Source: Bifidobacteriaceae bacterium
Lineage (GTDB): Bacteria; Actinomycetota; Actinomycetes; Actinomycetales; WQXJ01
Direction: 5' to 3'
Assembly: GCA_031255835.1 (NCBI GenBank)
Contig: JAIRRT010000084.1
Coordinates: forward strand, 1 to 32,772
DNA length: 32,772 bases
Position 1 is the stretch's first letter. Every line of letters begins with the position of its first letter. The notes under the pieces were generated by a model, which did not search any database, had not been told where the DNA came from, and saw only the letters and a program-made list of their open reading frames with translations. Made by a program: the position numbers and the translations under genes. Of the stretch, positions 28,118-32,772 are shown piece by piece.

Positions 28118-29335
28118 CTAGAGGCGGGCGGCGAGGGCGGTGGCGGCGAGGACTTGGACGCCGACGGCGATGGCGCGCTCGTCGATGTCGAAGTCCCCGG
28201 AGTGCAGGTCAACCGTGGGTCCGCCGGGGCGCCGGGTGCCCAGCCGCATCAGCGCGCCGGGGATCTCGCGCAGGTACCAGGCGAAGTCCTCCCCGCCCAG
28301 CGACTGCTCCGCAATCGCCACCCCGTGCTCGCCCAGCATCGCCCGGCCAACGCCAGCGATCAGCGCGGCGATCCGCTCATCATTGGTGACCGGCGGCACG
28401 CCGCGGCGATGCGAAACCTCCACGCGCACGCCGTAGGGCCGCGCAATATCCGCAACTGCCTGCGCCAACACCTGGCCGGCCGTCTCCCAAGCCCGCTCAT
28501 CCAGCACCCGCAGCGTGCCCTCAATCACCGCCGATGTCGGAATGACATTGTGCGCCGCCCCGGCATGGACCGCACCCCAGGTCAAGCTGGCTCCGGCACG
28601 CGGATCGAGCAACCGGTCCAACACGGCCGGGACCTGCACCAATAGCTGCCCCGCGGCAAACACCAGGTCCTGGGTCAAGTGCGGGCGCGAGGTGTGGCCG
28701 CCCTCGCCGTAGGCATAGATCGACACCAGATCAGTGGCCGAGGTGATTGCACCAGGCCGCGTGGCAACGGTGCCGGCGTCATACCGCGGATCGCAGTGCA
28801 GGGCGACAATCGCCCCAACCCCCTCCAACCCCCCATGGACGATGACGTCCCTCGCCCCAGACGGTTGAACCTCCTCAGCCGGTTGGAAGACCAACCGGAC
28901 CGGCAGCGGGAGTTTGCCCCGCCGGTCCAACTCGGCCAACACCAGCCCGGCGCCCAAAACGCAGACGGTGTGAACATCGTGGCCACAGGCGTGCGCCACA
29001 CCCTCGCGCTGTGACTTCCACGCGGTCTCGGTCAAGTCCTGGACCGGCAATGCGTCCAAGTCAGCGCGAATGGCAAACCGCGGCATGTCCGGATTGTCGG
29101 GCCCAAAATCCGCCAACAGCCCGGTCTCAGGCAGAAACCTGACCCCAATCCCAGCAGCCTTCAACCGCTCGGCCACCAGAGCGGTGGTCCGGTGCTCGGC
29201 CCGCGACAACTCCGGATTGGCATGGATATCGCGCCGCAATGCGAGCAACTCACCCGTCGCCTCGACCGTCAACGCCCGAATCTCGCGGCGCAACTCCGAG
29301 CCAGGCAGCCGCGGTGGTGCAGGAAAATCAGCCAC
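28118..29335 (-). CDS. M20-family amidohydrolase
   Basis: The 405-residue metal-dependent amidohydrolase resembles N-acyl-amino-acid amidohydrolases and the mycobacterial AmiA1/AmiB1 proteins. Metal-binding segments are IRADLDALP (88-97), ACGHDVHT (116-123) and FQPAEEVQPSG with the catalytic E154/E155 pair. A dimerisation domain follows (YAYGEGGHTSRPHLTQD). Substrate cannot be read from sequence. No signal peptide is seen. The start is GTG at 29335, with TATCGT six bases upstream that itself overlaps the end of pncA. In M. tuberculosis amiA1/amiB1 lie near deoD and add, a partly similar grouping. Confidence 0.88.
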   Translation of the reverse strand: MADFPAPPRLPGSELRREIRALTVEATGELLALRRDIHANPELSRAEHRTTALVAERLKAAGIGVRFLPETGLLADFGPDNPDMPRFAIRADLDALPVQDLTETAWKSQREGVAHACGHDVHTVCVLGAGLVLAELDRRGKLPLPVRLVFQPAEEVQPSGARDVIVHGGLEGVGAIVALHCDPRYDAGTVATRPGAITSATDLVSIYAYGEGGHTSRPHLTQDLVFAAGQLLVQVPAVLDRLLDPRAGASLTWGAVHAGAAHNVIPTSAVIEGTLRVLDERAWETAGQVLAQAVADIARPYGVRVEVSHRRGVPPVTNDERIAALIAGVGRAMLGEHGVAIAEQSLGGEDFAWYLREIPGALMRLGTRRPGGPTVDLHSGDFDIDERAIAVGVQVLAATALAARL

Positions 29336-29347
29336 CCGCTAACGATA
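29336..29347 (-). promoter_or_regulatory. Leaderless-type promoter of the M20 amidohydrolase gene
   Basis: TATCGT plus six bases then GTG, on the minus strand, inside the last codons of pncA. It would allow expression of the amidohydrolase apart from pncA. Confidence 0.4.
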
Positions 29348-29950
29348 CGCGCCCAGGGGTTCGGGGGGTTGGGGGGTTGAGGGGTGGAGGACGATGCCGG
29401 CCCTTGCCATCTCCTGCCGGGCCGCCTCGCCGAGTTCTGGGCTGACCGGGACGGTCAGATCGGTCAGCACGCGTGTTGCGTAGCCGAGCCGGATGGCATC
29501 CAGGGCCGTGGCGGCGACGCAGTGCGATTCGGCAATCCCGACCACGTCCACGGCGCCCACTCCGGCACGGTACAAAATCGCGTGAAGGGGGGTGCCGGCA
29601 TCGTCGGAGCCTTCGAAGCCGGAATAGGCGGCGGCGTACTGGCCCTTCCTCACGGCGCCATCGGCGGCCAATCCGGCCAGCGCCGGGTGCAGCGCGGCAT
29701 TGGGTGAATCGGCCTGCCCGTGCGGCGGCCAGGTGTCGATGAAGTCCGGCGCGGCGGAAAAGTGCTCGCCGGGATCGATGTGCCAATCCTGGGTGGTGAC
29801 CACCAGGGCGTACGCGGTCCGGTTGGCGCTCACATACTCAGCAATAGCGCCGGCGATGGCGTTGCCTCCTTCAACCGGCAACTCACCTCCTTCGCAGAAG
29901 GTGGGCTGGACATCCACAACGATGAGGGCGCGGGCGGGGCTGGGATTCAC
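29339..29950 (-). CDS. pncA: Nicotinamidase / pyrazinamidase
   Basis: The 203-residue enzyme hydrolyses nicotinamide to nicotinate for NAD recycling. The catalytic triad is D13 (VVDVQPTF), K102 (VRKGQY) and C144 ([12 protein letters not shown]). Metal ligands are D55, H57 and H63 in [11 protein letters not shown] and probably H77 in WPPH. Spacing closely follows M. tuberculosis PncA. The start is GTG at 29950, six bases after TAGGCT. The stop is three bases from the M20 gene start, so read-through co-expression is likely. Divergent proS begins only 39 bp away. Confidence 0.93.
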   Translation of the reverse strand: MNPSPARALIVVDVQPTFCEGGELPVEGGNAIAGAIAEYVSANRTAYALVVTTQDWHIDPGEHFSAAPDFIDTWPPHGQADSPNAALHPALAGLAADGAVRKGQYAAAYSGFEGSDDAGTPLHAILYRAGVGAVDVVGIAESHCVAATALDAIRLGYATRVLTDLTVPVSPELGEAARQEMARAGIVLHPSTPQPPEPLGAYR

Positions 29951-29962
29951 CCGCCAAGCCTA
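29951..29962 (-). promoter_or_regulatory. Leaderless-type promoter of pncA
   Basis: On the minus strand TAGGCT is followed by six bases and the GTG of pncA. It faces away from the proS -10 at 29978-29983, 15 bp apart. Confidence 0.5.
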
Positions 29963-29977
29963 CGGCGGCGGGGCGGG

Positions 29978-29989
29978 TACCCTGTCTGG
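29978..29989 (+). promoter_or_regulatory. Leaderless-type promoter of proS
   Basis: TACCCT is followed by six bases (GTCTGG) and the GTG of proS. Its -35 zone falls on the divergent pncA -10, so the two promoters physically overlap. Confidence 0.5.
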
Positions 29990-31813
29990 GTGCTACGACT
30001 CTCGACGCTTTTTGTGCGCACGCTGCGCGAAGACCCGGCTGACGCTGAAGTCGCCTCCCACAAGCTGCTGGTCCGCGGCGGATACATCCGCCGGGCCGCC
30101 CCGGGCATCTACTCCTGGTTGCCGTTGGGCCTGCGGGTATTGGGCAAGATCGAAACGGTGGTTCGCCAGGAGATGGACGCCATCGGCGGTCAAGAGGTGC
30201 GCTTCCCGGGGCTGCTGCCACGCGAGCCCTACGAGGCCTCGCGGCGTTGGTATGACTACGGCCCCAACATTTTCCGCCTGAAGGACCGCAAGCAAGCCGA
30301 CTACCTTTTGGCGCCAACCCATGAGGAAATGTTCACCTTGCTGGTGAAGGACCTGTATACATCATACAAAGACCTGCCGTTGGTGCTATATCAGATCCAG
30401 ATCAAGTACCGCGACGAGGCTCGCCCGCGCGCCGGCCTGCTGCGCGCGCGAGAGTTCATAATGAAGGACGCCTACTCCTTCGACATCGACGATGACGGCC
30501 TGGGAGTCGCGTACAACGACCAGCGGATCGCCTACCAGCGGATTTTCCGCCGCCTTGGGCTGCCAACCGTCATTGTTTCTGCGATGTCCGGGGCCATGGG
30601 CGGTTCGCGCAGCGAAGAGTTCCTGTTCCCCACGCCGGTGGGCGAGGACTCGTTTGTCCAATCCCCTGGCGGATATGCCGCCAACGCTGAGGCCGTCACA
30701 ACCCCAGCACCGGCGCCGCTGCCTTTTGACGGCGTAGGCCCGGCCCACGTCGAGAACACCCCCGAGACACCCACCATCGCAACCCTGGTGGCCCTCGCGA
30801 ACGAGCGTTTCCCCAGGTCAGACAGGCCTTGGCAAGCCAGCGACACGCTGAAGAACGTTGTTGTGGCGCTCACCCATCCCGACGGCACGCGCGAGACCGT
30901 GGTGGTCGGAGTGCCAGGTGATCGCGAAGTCGACATGACCAGGCTGGCTGCCTCTGTCGATCCGGCCGCAGTCGAGGTGGCTGAGGATGCAGACTTCGCC
31001 CGCCACCCCGAGCTGGTTCGCGGATACATCGGCCCTGCGGTGCTGGGGATTAACGCGCCAGATCCAGACAACGCGATCCGCTACCTGTTGGACCCACGGG
31101 TTGTTGTGGGAACACGCTGGATCACCGGGGCGAACACCGCCGGGCACCACGTGTTTGACCTGGTGGCAGGACGCGATTTCGCCGCCGCCGGCCAGGAAGG
31201 CCAACCGACCGTTGAGGCAGCCGAGATCCTCGATGGCGATCCAGCGCCAGACGGCTCCGGCCCCCTGTCCAGGGCTCGCGGCATGGAGCTGGGCCACCTG
31301 TTCCAGCTTGGCCGCAAGTACTCCACCGCCCTCGGCCTGCAGGTCCTGGACCAAAACGGCCGGCAGGTCACCGTTGTGATGGGTAGCTACGGCATCGGCG
31401 TCACCCGCATCATGGCCGCCCTGATCGAAGCGAACCACGATGATCGCGGCATGATTTGGCCGGTCAACGTGGCGCCGGCCCAGGTTCACATTGTGGCGAC
31501 TGGCAAGGACCCGGCCGTTTTCGAGCAAGCCGAAGCCCTTGCCCAGGACCTGGAGAACCGCGGCCTGGAGATCATGTATGACGACCGCCCCAAGGTCTCC
31601 CCAGGCGTCAAGTTTGCTGACGCCGAGCTGCTGGGCGTGCCGTTCGTGGTGATCGTAGGCAAGGGCCTGGCCAACGGAGTGGTCGAGTTGCGTGACCGCC
31701 GCGACGCCTCCTCCCGCGAAATCCCAGTGGACGATGCCGCCACCACCATCGCCGACCTCGTCGCCTTGGCCCAAGCGGCCACCGAGCTCCCGCCGGGTGA
31801 GACCCCGGCCTGA
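29990..31813 (+). CDS. proS: Prolyl-tRNA synthetase, bacterial type with editing domain
   Basis: The 607-residue class II synthetase charges tRNA-Pro. Motif 1 is near [17 protein letters not shown], motif 2 is [27 protein letters not shown], and motif 3 is [17 protein letters not shown]. Between motifs 2 and 3 (about 225-400) is the INS editing domain, including [16 protein letters not shown] with the conserved lysine used against mischarged Ala-tRNA. A class II anticodon-binding domain closes the chain (VHIVATGK to DLVALAQ). The GTG at 29990 is chosen from the -10 spacing and the family N-terminus [13 protein letters not shown]; the track's 29720 start runs through pncA in antisense. Confidence 0.96.
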   Translation: MLRLSTLFVRTLREDPADAEVASHKLLVRGGYIRRAAPGIYSWLPLGLRVLGKIETVVRQEMDAIGGQEVRFPGLLPREPYEASRRWYDYGPNIFRLKDRKQADYLLAPTHEEMFTLLVKDLYTSYKDLPLVLYQIQIKYRDEARPRAGLLRAREFIMKDAYSFDIDDDGLGVAYNDQRIAYQRIFRRLGLPTVIVSAMSGAMGGSRSEEFLFPTPVGEDSFVQSPGGYAANAEAVTTPAPAPLPFDGVGPAHVENTPETPTIATLVALANERFPRSDRPWQASDTLKNVVVALTHPDGTRETVVVGVPGDREVDMTRLAASVDPAAVEVAEDADFARHPELVRGYIGPAVLGINAPDPDNAIRYLLDPRVVVGTRWITGANTAGHHVFDLVAGRDFAAAGQEGQPTVEAAEILDGDPAPDGSGPLSRARGMELGHLFQLGRKYSTALGLQVLDQNGRQVTVVMGSYGIGVTRIMAALIEANHDDRGMIWPVNVAPAQVHIVATGKDPAVFEQAEALAQDLENRGLEIMYDDRPKVSPGVKFADAELLGVPFVVIVGKGLANGVVELRDRRDASSREIPVDDAATTIADLVALAQAATELPPGETPA

Positions 31814-31819
31814 CGAACC

Positions 31820-32772
31820 ATGAAAACCGTTCGGCTGGTCGTGGTGGCGGTGTGCTTGTGCGCCATAGGACTCGTGGTCACGAGCAGTTTGGGCGGCCTG
31901 GGTAAGCGGGCGCCTGACCCCGCGCCGAGTTCCCCGTCCACCCAGGCGAGCAAAGAGCCGAGCGCCGGAGCTGTGGGCGCGTCGATGGCGCCACCGTTCA
32001 CGCCATCGCCCACCCCGACCCCACCTCGAGTTGTCGCTGCCAGCACCCGGATCCTGTTTACCGGCAACACCTTTTGGGGCCGGTATATGGACGATTGGTC
32101 CCGGGACTCAGATCTCGGTGTCGCCTACCCGTTTTCTCGCCTCGATGAACTGGACCGGGAATTCTATGACGCTTGGATCTCCGGTCTGGAGTGTCCCATG
32201 GTTGAAGGCCTCGAATTGAGTTCAGCCCAACAGGATTCGACGCTGAGTTTCAATTGTGACCCGGCCTACCTGGAGGAAGCCGCCAAATGGTTCACGGCCT
32301 TCACGCTGGCCAACAATCACACAGACAACCAAGGCGCAGAGGCGTTCACAGAAACAAAGCAGCACCTCACCGAGGCCGGCATCCAATACTTTGGCCACTA
32401 CGATCCAAACGAGCTAGATGAAGTCTGCGGACTAGTAATCCTTCCAGCAACCCTAACCTACGATGACGGAACCAACACCCCCGGCAACCTTCCCCTGGCA
32501 ATGTGCGGACACCACGGCGTGTTCCAGATACCCTCCGAAGAGTCGCTGGACCTGATATCACACTATGGCGATTACCTGCCGGTAATCGCCATGCCGCACA
32601 TGGGTGCTGAATACAAAGCAACGCCAGACAGTATCAAAACGGACACATACAGGAGCATGATAGACCGCGGCGCGATGGCCGTGATAGGCGATCATCCGCA
32701 CTGGATCCAGACCGCCGAGTCATACAAAGGCAAGCCCATCTTCTACTCGCTGGGCAACTTCATGTTCGATCA
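31820..32772 (+). CDS. CapA-like (PGA_cap) protein, 3' partial
   Basis: This gene is absent from the ORF track because it has no stop in the window; I translated it from ATG 31820 and the frame stays open for 317 codons. The N-terminus is a membrane anchor or signal (RLVVVAVCLCAIGLVV) followed by a Ser/Pro/Thr-rich stalk. The PGA_cap/CapA fold is shown by FTGNTFWGR, SGLECPMV, LANNHTDNQG, MPHMGAEY, and GDHPHWIQTAESYKG with FYSLGNFMFD at the edge. The usual Asp of the first motif (GDV) is Asn here. Family members act in poly-gamma-glutamate or capsule synthesis, but the role here is unproven. It starts six bases after proS. Later codons are A/T-richer (ATA, AGG, ACA). Confidence 0.88.
   Translation, partial: MKTVRLVVVAVCLCAIGLVVTSSLGGLGKRAPDPAPSSPSTQASKEPSAGAVGASMAPPFTPSPTPTPPRVVAASTRILFTGNTFWGRYMDDWSRDSDLGVAYPFSRLDELDREFYDAWISGLECPMVEGLELSSAQQDSTLSFNCDPAYLEEAAKWFTAFTLANNHTDNQGAEAFTETKQHLTEAGIQYFGHYDPNELDEVCGLVILPATLTYDDGTNTPGNLPLAMCGHHGVFQIPSEESLDLISHYGDYLPVIAMPHMGAEYKATPDSIKTDTYRSMIDRGAMAVIGDHPHWIQTAESYKGKPIFYSLGNFMFD

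Overview
The window looks like a chromosomal segment of a high-GC actinobacterium (Actinomycetota, probably of the Micrococcales/Actinomycetales type). The evidence is the codon bias, the frequent GTG starts, a NucS/EndoMS mismatch endonuclease, an Rv3235-family protein, a GTSGMK-type GlgP, and a pair of long DivIVA/Scy/FilP-like coiled-coil proteins. No insertion sequence, prophage, CRISPR array, tRNA or rRNA was seen. The only part that reads as compositionally different is the last gene, whose later codons are richer in A and T.

Layout. 1-7277: tail of an AtpI-like gene and the complete ATP synthase operon atpB-E-F-H-A-G-D-C, tightly packed with overlapping stops and starts. 7278-10376: an alpha/beta hydrolase (minus), an exported polysaccharide deacetylase, nucS and a small zinc-knuckle-like protein. 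10507-11172: a DnaQ-fold protein that has lost most of its catalytic residues. 11173-11571: a hairpin-rich gene-free stretch. 11572-15538 (minus): two paralogous coiled-coil proteins built on 11-residue repeats. 15741-19783: a two-span membrane protein, a lipoprotein and a thioredoxin-TPR protein in one run. 19790-22351 (minus): glycogen phosphorylase. 22711-24056: an Rv3235-like protein and a purine nucleoside phosphorylase. 24070-29950 (minus): an uncharacterised 839-residue modular protein, adenosine deaminase, an M20 amidohydrolase and nicotinamidase. 29990-32772: prolyl-tRNA synthetase and a CapA-like protein that runs off the end (the ORF track does not list it because it has no stop inside the window).

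How it fits together. The left side is energy conservation. The middle holds genome maintenance (nucS and the dead DnaQ homologue) and cell-pole or cytoskeletal coiled coils. The right side is nucleoside and NAD salvage (PNP, ADA, PncA) plus translation (ProRS).

Main observations. (1) A 14-bp palindrome with DosR/DevR-type geometry lies just upstream of the -10 of the atp operon, and a related 20-bp palindrome lies upstream of the DnaQ pseudoenzyme. (2) Seven genes have a TANNNT box 6-8 nt before the start codon, which is the actinobacterial leaderless pattern. This includes a 39-bp divergent pncA/proS intergenic region. (3) The DnaQ-like protein has D-to-A, E-to-K and H-to-R changes. (4) The 839-residue protein joins S1-like folds, a collagen-like linker, a coiled coil and an unknown conserved-looking C-terminus. 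All functional statements come from reading motifs by eye; no database search was run.
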